The notes: generated from the letters alone by a model not told the origin. A stretch of DNA of 64,000 nt from Lautropia dentalis (GCF_003892345.1 NZ_RRUE01000001.1:1271008-1335007), one strand, 5' to 3'. Shown: positions 35,068 through 44,315, counted from the first letter of the stretch. Program-made: numbers and translations.

Positions 35068-36393
35068 ATGTCTCACGTTTCCTCCGTTTCAAACAACGCT
35101 GCCTCACCAGCGTTGCCCGCCGGCTTCCGCGTCTCGGTCGCACCCATGATGGAATGGACGGACCGGCACTGTCGCAGCTTTCACCGGCTGCTGTCACGGC
35201 AGGCATGGCTGTACACCGAAATGGTCACGGCGCAGGCCATTGCACATGGCGATCTGGACCATTTGTTGGGCCGGGGTGAGGAGGGTGAGCGGGTGGTGCT
35301 GCAGCTGGGGGGCAATGACCCGCAGCTGCTGGCGCGTGCGGCCCGGGAGGGCGTGGCCTATGGCTACGACGAGATCAACCTGAACTGCGGCTGCCCCAGC
35401 GACCGGGTGCGGGAGGGGGCTTTTGGGGCCTGCCTGATGGCCGAGCCGCAGCGCGTGGCCGACTGCGTGGCCGCCATGCAGGCCGTGGTGCCTGTGCCGG
35501 TCACGGTCAAGCATCGCATCGGTATCGACCGGCATGAGGATTACGCCTTCGTGTACCGCTTCGTGGAAACGGTGGCGGCGGCGGGTTGCCGGCGCTTTAT
35601 CGTGCACGCGCGCAATGCCTGGCTGGACGGGCTGGATCCGAAGGCCAATCGCGAGATTCCACCGCTGCGCTACGCAGTGGTGCACCGGCTGGCGCAGGAT
35701 TTTTCGCACTGCGCGTTCGAACTCAATGGCGGTCTGCAGGATCTGGCCATGGGGCTGGCGGTGGCGACCGATCCGGCCCATGCAGCGTCGGTTCCTTCTG
35801 CAAAGGTGGGGGCGCCGTCATCCACGCCGGCCGTTCCTGCAATGGCCGGGGCGCCAGTTGCGGTGCCGGCGGTAGACCCGGTACATCTGGAATCCCTGAC
35901 GGCGCTGGCAGCAGCCCGCCGGCCGTTGCAGCCGCTGACCGGGCTGATGTACGGCCGCAAGGCCTATCACGAGCCCTGGCTGCTGGCTGGTGTGGATGCG
36001 TGGCTGGCGGCGCATGCCGAGGTGGACGAGGCTTTTGTGAGCGGGCTGCGTGGCGTGATCGATGAACCTCCGTCGGCGGTGACGCGTGCATCCGTAGCCA
36101 GTTCAGCAGCAGCACTGCCCGAAGGCAATGCGGCACTCACCCGTGCAGCTGTCGTCGATGCGCTGGTCGGCTATTTGGAACGCGGGGCGGCGCAGGGCGT
36201 GGAACTGCGCCATCTGGCCCGCCATGTGCTGGGGCTCTACCATGGCCAGCCGGCGGCGCGAATCTGGCGGCGCCAGCTCAGTGACCCGCAGGCGCTGGCC
36301 CGCAACGATCCGCAGTGGCTGCGCACCGTGTGTGCCCAGGTCGAGGCCGAAGCGGCCCGGCAGGCAGAACGGCTGGCCGGGCGCGAAGGCTGA
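35068..36393 (+). CDS. dusA: tRNA-dihydrouridine(20/20a) synthase DusA
   Basis: An FMN enzyme that reduces U20/U20a in the tRNA D-loop using NADPH. Motifs are VAPMMEWTDRHCR, YTEMVTAQAI, LQLGGNDP, the active-site cysteine in NLNCGCPSDRV, TVKHRIGID, FIVHARNAWL and GLMYGRKAYHEPW. The length, 441, exceeds the usual 330-350 because of a Pro/Ala-rich insertion (about 230-290, PSAKVGAPSSTPAVPAMAG) and an Ala-rich stretch near 340-360. The insertion separates the barrel strand with ELNGG from GLMYGRKAY. Its stop abuts the stop of the convergent DUF2069 gene. Confidence 0.93.
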   Translation: MSHVSSVSNNAASPALPAGFRVSVAPMMEWTDRHCRSFHRLLSRQAWLYTEMVTAQAIAHGDLDHLLGRGEEGERVVLQLGGNDPQLLARAAREGVAYGYDEINLNCGCPSDRVREGAFGACLMAEPQRVADCVAAMQAVVPVPVTVKHRIGIDRHEDYAFVYRFVETVAAAGCRRFIVHARNAWLDGLDPKANREIPPLRYAVVHRLAQDFSHCAFELNGGLQDLAMGLAVATDPAHAASVPSAKVGAPSSTPAVPAMAGAPVAVPAVDPVHLESLTALAAARRPLQPLTGLMYGRKAYHEPWLLAGVDAWLAAHAEVDEAFVSGLRGVIDEPPSAVTRASVASSAAALPEGNAALTRAAVVDALVGYLERGAAQGVELRHLARHVLGLYHGQPAARIWRRQLSDPQALARNDPQWLRTVCAQVEAEAARQAERLAGREG

Positions 36394-36831
36394 TCAGCGT
36401 GCCCTGCGTTTCCTGCGCTTTGCCCCGTCCGGGTCCACCATCTGCCGGTAGGTGCGCACATAGAGCATCAGCGTTACATAGGAGCCCGCCGACAGCAGCG
36501 CCTCCAGCCAGCCCAGGGTGGCCGACAGGCCGTTCGGGTCGCTCATGCCACGCACGATGCCCTCGCACAGGTACAGCAGGATCAGCATGGTCCAGAGCTG
36601 GTAGGGCTTGACCCAGCCGCGGATCAGCGCGGGCAGCACGAACACCAGCGGCAGCACCTTGAACACCAGCAGCGAGCCGCCCGGCTTCAGCGGCGCCAGC
36701 CACAGTTCCCACAGGCTGCCCAGCACGATCAGGCCGGCCACCTGGGCCACCGACAGCAGCCGCCAGCGCTGGCAGGCTGCCTGCAGCGCGGCACGGGACG
36801 GGGCAGGGATGGGAGATGGTTCGGTGGACAT
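36394..36831 (-). CDS. DUF2069 inner-membrane protein
   Basis: A 145-residue protein with four predicted helices; VLPALIRGWVKPYQLWTMLILLYLCEGIVR contains the family core (KPYQLWTMLILLYLCEGI). A basic C-terminus (KRRKRRAR) faces the cytoplasm. Function of DUF2069 is unknown; it is common in beta- and gammaproteobacteria. ATG at 36829-36831. It is convergent with dusA with no gap and divergent from surE. Confidence 0.85.
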   Translation of the reverse strand: MSTEPSPIPAPSRAALQAACQRWRLLSVAQVAGLIVLGSLWELWLAPLKPGGSLLVFKVLPLVFVLPALIRGWVKPYQLWTMLILLYLCEGIVRGMSDPNGLSATLGWLEALLSAGSYVTLMLYVRTYRQMVDPDGAKRRKRRAR

Positions 36832-36985
36832 GGCGGCGTGTTTCGTGAAGAGGAGCCGGAATGCGGGCTTCGAGCGAGCCGGAAAGTGCTGGAGTGGCCG
36901 GGATTATCCCCGAAAAGACGCATCCTGCGCTGCATCGATGCCACGCCCGCCCTGCCGGCAGTACCAGTGGCGGGCCGCGCATTGA

Positions 36986-36991
36986 TAGAAT
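36986..36991 (+). promoter_or_regulatory. -10 element immediately before surE
   Basis: TAGAAT lies only six bases before the surE ATG (36998). If used, transcription would start at or next to the A of the start codon, giving a leaderless message. No Shine-Dalgarno is visible. The -35 is not clear. Confidence 0.4.
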
Positions 36992-36997
36992 GCCCTG

Positions 36998-37738
36998 ATG
37001 CGAATACTGATCAGTAATGACGACGGCTATTTTGCGCCCGGCATCGAGGCGCTGGCCGGCGCACTGGCCGATCTGGCCGACATCATCGTCTTTGCCCCGG
37101 AGCGCGACCGTTCCGGTGCCTCCAACTCGCTGACGCTGAGCCGTCCGCTCACGGTCCGGCAGGCAGCCAATGGTTTCCATTTCGTCGACGGCACACCCTC
37201 CGACTGCGTGCACGTGGCGGTGACCAGTCTGCTCGAGCATCGTCCCGATCTGGTGCTCTCCGGCATCAACGACGGTGCCAACATGGGTGACGACACCATC
37301 TATTCCGGCACGGTGGCGGCTGCCACCGAAGGGTACCTGCTGGGCATTCCCGCCATTGCGTTCTCGCTGGTCAAAAAGGGCTACCCGCATCTGGACACGG
37401 CGGTGCGCGTGGCCCGCGAGCTGGTGCAGCGCCAGCTGGCCAGCCCCTGGCAGGAACCGGTGCTGCTCAACGTCAACATCCCGGCCGTGCCTTATACGGA
37501 ACTGCAGGGCTTCGAGGTCACGCGCCTGGGGCGCCGTCACCACAGCGAACCCGTGATTCCGGCGCAGAATCCGCGCGGCGAGACGGTGTACTGGATCGGC
37601 AAGGCCGGCCCCGAGCAGGACAACGGCCCGGGCACCGATTTTCATGCCACGGCCCACGGCAAGGTCTCGATCAGCCCGCTGCAGATCGACCTGACCGCAC
37701 GCGCCCAGCTGGACAAGACGCGGCAATGGCTGGCCTGA
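36998..37738 (+). CDS. surE: 5'/3'-nucleotidase SurE
   Basis: A 246-residue metal-dependent phosphatase acting on nucleoside monophosphates and short polyphosphates. Metal ligands are D8 and D9 in [11 protein letters not shown], with further conserved parts [24 protein letters not shown] and [25 protein letters not shown]. First gene of surE-pcm-nlpD, overlapping pcm by 13 bases. Linked in many proteobacteria with stationary-phase survival. Confidence 0.95.
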   Translation: MRILISNDDGYFAPGIEALAGALADLADIIVFAPERDRSGASNSLTLSRPLTVRQAANGFHFVDGTPSDCVHVAVTSLLEHRPDLVLSGINDGANMGDDTIYSGTVAAATEGYLLGIPAIAFSLVKKGYPHLDTAVRVARELVQRQLASPWQEPVLLNVNIPAVPYTELQGFEVTRLGRRHHSEPVIPAQNPRGETVYWIGKAGPEQDNGPGTDFHATAHGKVSISPLQIDLTARAQLDKTRQWLA

Positions 37739-38421
37739 TCCAGCGTTCCGACAGCGACGGTCTGGTCTCCGAGCGTGCGCGGCTGCGCATGGTCGAGCAG
37801 CTGCACGCGCAGGGCATCGATTCAGATCTCGTGCTGGGCGCCATGAAGAAGGTGCCGCGCCACCTGTTCGTCGAGCAGGGGCTGGCCAGCCGCGCCTACG
37901 AGGACGTGGCCCTGCCCATCGGTCATGGCCAGACCATCTCCCGGCCGTCCACGGTCGCCCGCATGTTGTGGCTGCTGGCAGAATCCGTGCGTCCGCAGGA
38001 GGTGCGCCGGCTGCGGGCACTGGAAATCGGTACCGGCTGCGGCTATCAGGCCACCGTGATGGCCCGCCTGTTTGCCGATGTGGTGTCGGTGGAGCGGGTA
38101 CACTGGCTGCACGAGCTGGCCAAGGTCAACGTGCGTCCCTTCCGGCTGCCCAACCTGCGGCTGATCTTCGGAGACGGTACGGCAGGCGTCACCGCCGGTG
38201 CGCCCTACGACGTGGTGATCAGTGCGGCCGCCAGCGAGTCGATCTCGAAGGACTGGCTGCGGCAGATGGCCGTGGGCGGGCGCCTGGTGGCACCGGTCAA
38301 GGCTCCCGACAGTGATGTCCAGACGCTCCATGTCGTCGACCGTGTCAGCCAGGAAGACTGGTCGCTGACGGTGCTGGATCCGGTACGATTCGTGCCGCTG
38401 CGTGCCGGGGTGGCACGTTAG
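37726..38421 (+). CDS. pcm: Protein-L-isoaspartate O-methyltransferase
   Basis: A 231-residue SAM-dependent repair enzyme that methylates L-isoaspartyl residues of aged proteins. Motifs are [36 protein letters not shown], the SAM-binding [17 protein letters not shown] and [11 protein letters not shown]. The start codon lies within the 3' end of surE (13-base overlap), so the two are translationally coupled. It ends just before a structured repeat that separates it from nlpD. Confidence 0.95.
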   Translation: MAGLIQRSDSDGLVSERARLRMVEQLHAQGIDSDLVLGAMKKVPRHLFVEQGLASRAYEDVALPIGHGQTISRPSTVARMLWLLAESVRPQEVRRLRALEIGTGCGYQATVMARLFADVVSVERVHWLHELAKVNVRPFRLPNLRLIFGDGTAGVTAGAPYDVVISAAASESISKDWLRQMAVGGRLVAPVKAPDSDVQTLHVVDRVSQEDWSLTVLDPVRFVPLRAGVAR

Positions 38422-38423
38422 GG

Positions 38424-38640
38424 TGTTCATGAACGCATTCGTTCCTGCGCTGGCCCATGGTCTGTGTGCTGAAAAGGCAGCGCGCAGGCCAGACTGGTTG
38501 CCCTGGCACGCAGGGCAACGCTGGCAGCGCAGGGATCTGGAGCCAGCCCGGAGGGAAACGCCCTTTCGTCGCGCATGGCTGGCGTGCGTTGTAGCCCGTC
38601 TGTCTCCGCAAAGTGCGCGTTGGGCGTACGAAACGGGAAC
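38424..38640 (-). repeat. Structured repeat, module II-like, diverged copy
   Basis: Reads like the complement of the 53386-53654 arm: GTGTTCATGAACGCATTCGTTCCTGCGCTGGC corresponds to the outer arm (GTGTCATGGAC, then TTGTTCGTCCCCGCGC in the other copy). GTGTGCTGAAAAGGC, GCAGGGCAACGC, CTGGAGCCAGCCCGGAGGGAAAC and CGCGCATG then follow in the same order. Base identity is moderate. It fills most of the gap between pcm and nlpD. Confidence 0.6.
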
Positions 38641-38708
38641 TTAGGGCAGGGGGTCGGCGTTTCGGGTATCTTTCGGTGTCCCCAAACGCCGGTGGTTAAG
38701 ACGGAGGA

Positions 38709-39845
38709 ATGATCTTGAAACTCGATGCGCTCAACAGACAGACGCGCCCGCTGCTGGTGGCCTCGCTGGCCGTGCTGATGGCCGGCTGTGCCGCCACCCG
38801 CCCGGCACCGGTGGTGCACCGCACCCCCATGCCGGAAAAGAGCCGGACGACCACGGTCCAGACGCTGCCCGGTGACGTGTCGAAGCATCCCGGCGGTCCC
38901 GGTCCGCTGGGCCAGAGCGGCTATGGTCAGCCCTCCGCCGACGGCCAGGCGGGCCGCGGACAGGGCGAGGCGGTCGATACCGCCCAGGTCACCCCGATCT
39001 ACCAGGGCGCCATCAACACACCCGGACGCTGGGGCCTGCCCGACGATGTCGGCGTGAAGGTGGGGCCGCAGGGCATCAAGCGCGCCTACGGCACACCACG
39101 TCCGCCGCTGCCCCGCGCCGAACAGGTGGCCCGGGCCGTACAGACCGGTGCCGTGGGCATGGGCGCGGCCGGTCAGGCCGGTGGCGGCAACCCTGCCGCA
39201 GGTGCTGGCCGTGCCGCCCAGGGTGCACCGGGTGCCCCGCAGGCGGGTCAGGCCGGCGCCCGTGACCAGGGTGGACGTGCAGGTGCGGCGGCTGGTGCAG
39301 CCGGTGCCGCGGCGTCCGCTGCCGTGGCCAGTCCGGTGACGGCTCCCGGCGAGATCGGCAAGGGCAAAAGCGCCCCTGCCGGTACGCAGGCTGCGGCCGA
39401 CAGGGCCGGGGCCGCTGCTGAATCCCAGCCGGCAGCGGGCAAGACTCCTGCCGTGCCCAGCGCTACGCGCAACTTCGATGGCGTGCGCTTCAGCTGGCCC
39501 CTCGCCGGTAGCGTGCTGCAGGGCTTCGATGGCGTGAACAACAAGGGGCTGCTGCTCTCTGGCAAGACCGGTGAGGCGGTGCAGGCCGCGGCCGACGGCA
39601 AGGTCATTTTCAGCGGAGAAGGGCCGCGCGGTTACGGCAACCTCATCATCATCAAACACAGCAACGAGATGCTGTCGGTCTATGCCCACAACCGCAGCCT
39701 GGCCGTGAAGGAAGGCCAGCAGGTCACCCGTGGACAGAAGATCGGCGAACTCGGCACGGCCGGTGGCAACCAGAGCGCGCTGCACTTCGAGGTTCGCCAG
39801 GCCGGCAAGCCGGTGGACCCTGCCGGCGTGCTGCCCAAACGCTGA
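38709..39845 (+). CDS. nlpD: NlpD-type lipoprotein, LytM/M23 domain amidase activator
   Basis: A lipoprotein of about 378 residues. Signal and lipobox end at VLMAGC (C27). A long Pro/Gly/Ala-rich middle (about 35-250) follows, then the LytM domain with FSWPLAGSVLQGF, GPRGYGNLIIIKH, YAHNRSLAVKEGQQVTRGQ and SALHFEVR. The first zinc-ligand motif of active M23 peptidases is absent, as in NlpD/EnvC activators, so it likely stimulates an AmiC-type amidase at division. I see no LysM domain. GGAGG is only one base from the ATG but seven from a TTG at 38715, so translation may start there. rpoS, usually next, is missing. Confidence 0.88.
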   Translation: MILKLDALNRQTRPLLVASLAVLMAGCAATRPAPVVHRTPMPEKSRTTTVQTLPGDVSKHPGGPGPLGQSGYGQPSADGQAGRGQGEAVDTAQVTPIYQGAINTPGRWGLPDDVGVKVGPQGIKRAYGTPRPPLPRAEQVARAVQTGAVGMGAAGQAGGGNPAAGAGRAAQGAPGAPQAGQAGARDQGGRAGAAAGAAGAAASAAVASPVTAPGEIGKGKSAPAGTQAAADRAGAAAESQPAAGKTPAVPSATRNFDGVRFSWPLAGSVLQGFDGVNNKGLLLSGKTGEAVQAAADGKVIFSGEGPRGYGNLIIIKHSNEMLSVYAHNRSLAVKEGQQVTRGQKIGELGTAGGNQSALHFEVRQAGKPVDPAGVLPKR

Positions 39846-40123
39846 TCCAGGCCAGCGTGGGGATGAACAGGTCCAGGACACGCGCCGGCGTGCAGGCTTC
39901 TTCCACCAGCGCCCCGGGCAGGCAGCATCGCCGGGGCAAATCCTCTTCACACGCCGGCAGTGGCAACTCACGCGACGGCAGGGGTAGCTCGCGCGCTGGT
40001 AGCGGCCATTCGCGTCGCCCGTCGCGGCCGGGTGCCGCCCCGGCGCCCTGGTCTGCGCCTGTATCAGGGCCCGTCCCTGTAACTGCTCACAACAGGCCTG
40101 CGCCCAACGGTGGGGCGGTCCCC
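39846..40123. other. Gap between nlpD and rlmD where rpoS would be expected
   Basis: The frame of rlmD is open back to 39857, but the sequence is Arg/Ser/Gly-rich without family likeness. The first 45 bases are a fragment of a dispersed motif (complement GTGTCCTGGACCTGTTCATC, then CCCACGCTGGC). Short repeats of GGCAGTGGCAACTC-like sequence follow. I see no trace of an rpoS coding sequence. Confidence 0.5.
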
Positions 40124-41554
40124 ATGGACGCTCCCGTTCCTGCACCTCTCACTACGACCATGGTTGACCTGGCCTGTGCGGAACCACCCCGGCTACTGAA
40201 TGTCCGGATCGAATCGGTGGATCTGGACGGGCAGGGCATTGCCCATGCCGGCGGCAAGGTGGTGTTCGTGCAGGGCGGACTGCCCGGCGAGCAGATCGAG
40301 GCGCGCGTGCTGCGCAGCAAGCCCCGCTTCGACGTGGCCGACATCCAGCGCATTGCACAGCCCAATCCCAACCGCATCGATCCCCGATGTCCGAGCTATG
40401 GCATCTGCGGTGGCTGCAACCTGCAGCATGCCGATCTGCGTGCCCAGGTGGCCTACAAGCAGCGCGTGCTCGAAGACACGCTCTGGCACCTGGGGCGCGT
40501 ACGGCCCGCCCAGATGCTGCCGCCGATGGAAGGCCCCACCTGGGGCTACCGCTTCCGCGCCCGCCTGGCCGTGCGGGACGTGCCCTCGAAGGGCGGGGTG
40601 CTGATCGGGTTTCACGAGAAAAAATCCAGCTACGTCACCGACCTGCAGGAATGTGCCATCCTGCCGCAGAAGGTGTCGGACATGCTGCCGGCCCTGCATG
40701 CCCTGGTGGGCGCGCTGTCCATCCGCAACCGCATGCCGCAGATCGAGGTGGCGGTTGGTGACTGTGCGCAGCCCCCCCACCATCCGCTGGCGCTGGTGTT
40801 CCGGACCCTGCTGCCGCTGACTGCGGACGATCACCGGCGGCTGCTCGCCTTCGGACGCGAGCACGGCGCCGAGATCTGGCAGCAGCCGGGGGGCCCGGAT
40901 TCGGCCCGGCTGCTGTGTGATGCACAGGGCAACCCGGAGGGCGTGTCGGCGCTGGCCTACGAGCTGCCGGAATTCGGCATTCGCATTCCCTTCGGTCCAA
41001 CCGATTTCACCCAGGTCAATGCCGGCATCAACCGGCAGCTGCTGTCACGCGCGGTGCAGATGCTGGACGTGCAGCCCGATCACCGGGTGGTGGACCTGTT
41101 CTGCGGGCTGGGCAATTTCACGCTGCCGCTGGCCACCCGGGCGCGGCAGGTGCTGGGCGTGGAGGGCGTCAACGCCCTGGTCGAGCGGGGGCGCCGGAAT
41201 GCACAGGCCAACCGGCAGGTGCTCAGGGCCGCGCCGGGCAAGGGGGGCGTGCAGTTTCGCATGGCCAACCTTTTCGAATTCACGACAAATGACTGGCACG
41301 CGTTCGGTGGCGTGGACCGGCTGCTGATCGACCCGCCCCGCGACGGGGCGCTGGCGGTGGCACGGGTGCTGGCGGCGCTGCCGGTGGCGGCACGGCCGGC
41401 GCGAATGGTGTATGTGTCGTGCAATCCGGCGACGCTGGCGCGGGATCTGGGGCTGATGGTGCACGAGGGGCACTGGACGGTCGAAAAGGCGGGGGTGGCC
41501 AACATGTTCCCACATACGGGGCATGTGGAGTCGATTGCGCTGCTGACGCGCTGA
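40124..41554 (+). CDS. rlmD: 23S rRNA (uracil(1939)-C5)-methyltransferase RlmD
   Basis: A 476-residue enzyme from the ATG at 40124. Order: TRAM-like RNA-binding part (IESVDLDGQGIAHAGGKVVFV), the 4Fe-4S cysteines in CPSYGICGGCNLQH with a later Cys in LQECAIL, the SAM domain with FGPTDFTQVNAGIN and VVDLFCGLGNFTLPLA, DPPRDGA, and the catalytic cysteine in YVSCNPATLARDL. A start at 39863 would add 87 low-complexity residues; I prefer the family-length start, though neither has a clear Shine-Dalgarno. In related genomes it follows nlpD-rpoS; here it directly follows nlpD. Confidence 0.9.
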   Translation: MDAPVPAPLTTTMVDLACAEPPRLLNVRIESVDLDGQGIAHAGGKVVFVQGGLPGEQIEARVLRSKPRFDVADIQRIAQPNPNRIDPRCPSYGICGGCNLQHADLRAQVAYKQRVLEDTLWHLGRVRPAQMLPPMEGPTWGYRFRARLAVRDVPSKGGVLIGFHEKKSSYVTDLQECAILPQKVSDMLPALHALVGALSIRNRMPQIEVAVGDCAQPPHHPLALVFRTLLPLTADDHRRLLAFGREHGAEIWQQPGGPDSARLLCDAQGNPEGVSALAYELPEFGIRIPFGPTDFTQVNAGINRQLLSRAVQMLDVQPDHRVVDLFCGLGNFTLPLATRARQVLGVEGVNALVERGRRNAQANRQVLRAAPGKGGVQFRMANLFEFTTNDWHAFGGVDRLLIDPPRDGALAVARVLAALPVAARPARMVYVSCNPATLARDLGLMVHEGHWTVEKAGVANMFPHTGHVESIALLTR

Positions 41555-42049
41555 CGCAGACCCCCGGACTGCAGTTTCTGGAGGATGCTTGCGGTGGGGG
41601 AAGCCCCGGACTGCGGGTTGCTTCTTCGTGCCGCGCTGGCGCGCTGGGAGAGGCCTCGCGCTGTGGTTATGGCTGCTGCTGCGCGGCGCGACTGTGCGAA
41701 GTTGCGAAAGAAGCAATCCGTCGCCCGGGGCTTGCGACTTGCCGGGGAGGTGTGTCCGTAACGGACAGACAACAAAAATCACAGGCACGCGGTGCTCTGC
41801 ATCTTGAACGCGACATAGTTCACTGGCGACGATGAGACTTTGCTCAGAGGAGTCCCATGCCGACGTGGCTGCCAGCGCAGCAAATGATCCGGATCGGAGG
41901 CTGTTGCGATATCGGTGGGAGCGAGGTGAGCACCATTTGTCCCGTACGACATGAGCTGAAATAAAATGGCATCAGACGACATTGACTGTTGCACGACAAA
42001 TCCTGTGATATTTGAAGAAACATCACGTATCAAAAACCATAATTTTTAT
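41555..42049. other. Intergenic region with a hairpin repeat, left of IS copy 2
   Basis: About 495 bases without a gene. The part 41570-41740 contains GGGTTGCTTCTTC and GAAAGAAGCAATCC as distant inverted arms. It shares CAGTTTCTGGAGG...GGTTGCTTCTTCG...CGCTGGCG with a shorter stretch at 45236-45300, so both belong to a second dispersed repeat type. From about 41940 to the IS the DNA is AT-rich. Confidence 0.45.
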
Positions 42050-43435
42050 GGGTCTTCGCGGATCAGTGTGGGTGCAATCGGGCGTTTTCGGGTAGCGGGG
42101 GCAGGAAACTGGCAATGACCTTGAGCCTCAGATAGTCCTCATCCCGGTATCCGTAAGCACTGCGCTGAATGACCCGGATCTTGTTGTTCAGCCCCTCCAC
42201 CATCCCCAGGCTGACCTTGTTCTCGGGTCGGCAGTAGGCGGCAATGCCATCCCAGTGCCGCTCTATCATTTCGGCAAACTTTCGGTACGGTTCAAGACGC
42301 TGCCATCGCAGGCTCTGTTTCCAGCGCTCGAAGAACGCCCTGGCACCGCGCTCGGTTCTGTAGCTCCACAGCTGCCCAAACGACTCCTTCAGCAGGTAGG
42401 CCGTGTTCAGCCGCCGATTGGCTGCCAGCAGCTTCTTGAGTGCCTGCCGTCCCTCCAATGTCAGGTTCTCCCGTGCCGACAGCAGCGTATAGCGCTGCCC
42501 CTTGATCCACGACCTGTCCTTGCCTTGCAGACGCTTGTACTCGTCGCGCCTGACCTGATCGAGCGCCTTCGAGAGATGCCGCATGATGTGGAACTTGTCG
42601 AACACGATCGCTGCGTTAGGAGCCTTGTCGCGCACCGCGTTGCGAAACGGGCGCCACATGTCGATCACCACAAGCTCGATGCCATCGCTTGCCTTGCTCC
42701 CCAGCTGGGCGAAGAACTGCTCCACATCGGCTTGCGTGCGTCCGTTGCCGCCCATCCATATCGGTCTGCCCTGGTCCAGATCACTGACCACCACGCGATA
42801 GTCATGCCCCTTTCTGACCGCTATCTCATCGATGCCTATCGCTCTGGGCCTGAGCCGACCGGCACGACGAACCTGTTCCTGCATGTACAGCTTCGACAGA
42901 TCCTTCACCGTGCTGTCGTGAAGCCGCTCCAGCTCTGCCACGGCCTTGTTGCTCATGCTCGTGCACAACCTGCCGACATGCAGCGCAAAGCGCTCGGTAT
43001 AGCGTGGATTCTGCGCCAGCCAGTCAAGCCGTTCTACATGCACGCCACCGCACCCCGAACACCGTACCCGCCAACGTTCGAACTCCAGGTACACCACCCA
43101 GCCTGCCACCCGAAGATCCCGCACACGGCACCTCCGCTGGTCGTAACGCCCCCGGCAGCGCTGCCCGCAATTTGAGCAAATGGCCGTTTTTTTCGGCGTC
43201 TCAGCTGCACGACTCTCGCCTTGGGGTCCCCGAAGATTCCCTTCAACCTCGCCGATGCCACGAAGCCGGGAACGGACAAAAGTTCCCTCAGACTGCGACC
43301 TGTTTTCATGCACAGCACCTCGATCCAGTATCGATGCACGATACGACATCATCATCTGTGCTGTAAAGTCCTTGATTTCAGGCGTCAAACGCCGATTCCA
43401 CCCTCCAGGTCATCCACACTGATCCGCGAAGACCC
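42050..43435 (-). mobile_element. ISL3-family insertion sequence, copy 2 (1386 bp) with 8-bp target duplication
   Basis: Same ends and gene as copy 1, opposite orientation. The direct repeats ATTTTTAT at 42042-42049 and 43436-43443 are a perfect 8-bp target duplication, typical of the family. Only three amino-acid differences separate the two transposases, so both insertions are recent. Confidence 0.95.
42063..43309 (-). CDS. ISL3-family transposase (copy 2), apparently needing a -1 frameshift
   Basis: Identical in layout to copy 1: a short frame from the ATG at 43307-43309 encodes MKTGRSLRELLSVPGF up to RRRKK. A run of seven A (complement of T at 43187-43193) then allows a -1 slip into the long frame with CSNCGQRC and the DDE domain. 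Differences from copy 1 are Phe to Tyr in WVVYLEF, Met to Thr in LCTSMSN and Arg to Lys in DEYKRLQ. Conservation of the A7 run in both copies argues against a sequencing error. Confidence 0.8.
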
Positions 43436-43443
43436 ATTTTTAT

Positions 43444-43640
43444 TGGGGAGAGCTGGTCCAGTTCTGGAAAATCACGATGTTAGGATGCGGCTACGCAAAC
43501 GGGAAACGAAACCGGTATTCGCGGCGGAGTCGTATGGTTTGCTCGCGATCAAACTCCACCTGTGCCTGCCCGGGTGATGCAGCGAAATACCCCCTCCCTT
43601 GCGTGCAAATTCAATCCGCAATTTTCAAGGAGATAAACCA
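43444..43640. promoter_or_regulatory. Leader region of the first bacteriocin-like cassette
   Basis: About 200 bases between the IS and the first peptide gene. The last 40 bases (GTGCAAATTCAATCCGC then AATTTTCAAGGAG) are nearly repeated in front of the second peptide gene (44449-44471). This marks a duplicated 5' region. Promoter elements cannot be placed with confidence. Confidence 0.4.
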
Positions 43641-43868
43641 ATGCGTGATCTGAACATGAATGAAATCGACGCCGTTTCCGGGGCCGACCGGGGAGATGCC
43701 ACGGCCATTGGGGCAGCTGGCTTCGGGGTGGCTGGAGCGGTAGAAGGCGCGAAGATCGGCGGAAGCATGGGTACCTTCGGTGGGCCCATTGGCGCTGTGG
43801 TCGGCGGTCTGGGTGGCGCAGTAGTGGGTGGCGCCATTGGTTACGCAGCCTATGAACTCGGCAAGTAG
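43641..43868 (+). CDS. Double-glycine-leader bacteriocin-like peptide 1
   Basis: A 75-residue precursor. Residues 1-15 (MRDLNMNEIDAVSGA) are a class II bacteriocin/microcin-type leader with the -2/-1 pair Gly-Ala. The 60-residue mature part is rich in Gly/Ala with repeated GxxxG (GAAGFGVAGAVEGAKIGG, GAVVGGLGGAVVGGAIG) and ends AAYELGK, consistent with a membrane-inserting helix pair. AAGGAG eight bases upstream fixes the start; tandem stops TAG TAA end it. A 12-bp hairpin and a small membrane-protein gene follow. No export ABC transporter is in the window, so one elsewhere would be needed. Confidence 0.82.
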   Translation: MRDLNMNEIDAVSGADRGDATAIGAAGFGVAGAVEGAKIGGSMGTFGGPIGAVVGGLGGAVVGGAIGYAAYELGK

Positions 43869-43890
43869 TAATCAGGAAAGAATTCTGTAC

Positions 43891-43917
43891 TGGATCATGA
43901 GCATGGCTCATGATCCA
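43891..43917 (+). repeat. Perfect 12-bp hairpin after peptide gene 1
   Basis: TGGATCATGAGC (43891-43902) pairs perfectly with GCTCATGATCCA (43906-43917) around a 3-base loop. There is no following T-run, so it is unlikely to be a strong terminator; a processing or stabilising hairpin between toxin-like and immunity-like genes is plausible. Confidence 0.75.
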
Positions 43918-44006
43918 GAAAGGAATCAACCGGGAAGTCGCCTGCGCTGATTCAAACCTGAAATCAGCTTCCGTCTGACCGAACAACCGAATGTCTCAGG
44001 AAATTC

Positions 44007-44315
44007 ATGCAGCCCAGCACTCACGAATCAACTGAAAACAGTTCCGCAACACATATACGCGTCCCAAGTCGCATAAGGATTTTTCTCTACACGTACTACA
44101 TCGTTCTGATGGGCGTGGGCAGCAGTATGGGCGGAATTGGCTATCTCAGCCCGGGAGGCATCACGCTGGCGGCTGGTTATATTCTGGCCGGTACTACCTT
44201 GTTTATTCTGGACAGGAGGCGTATCGTTTCCTTTCCGTTGTACCTCACGATCATGATTTCCGCTGGGCCAGCCTTCATCTCGACATTGCTGTACTACATC
44301 ATTGATCGCCCCTGA
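44007..44315 (+). CDS. Small membrane protein, putative immunity protein 1
   Basis: A 102-residue protein. A polar N-terminus of about 20 residues is followed by three helices (IFLYTYYIVLMGVGSSMGG, GITLAAGYILAGTTLFIL, FPLYLTIMISAGPAFISTLLYY). It is paralogous to the protein at 44835-45101 (shared LSPGGIT, FILDR and VSFPLYLTI). Position directly after a bacteriocin-like gene, small size and three helices fit an immunity protein that protects the producer membrane. No characterised family is recognised. Confidence 0.65.
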   Translation: MQPSTHESTENSSATHIRVPSRIRIFLYTYYIVLMGVGSSMGGIGYLSPGGITLAAGYILAGTTLFILDRRRIVSFPLYLTIMISAGPAFISTLLYYIIDRP

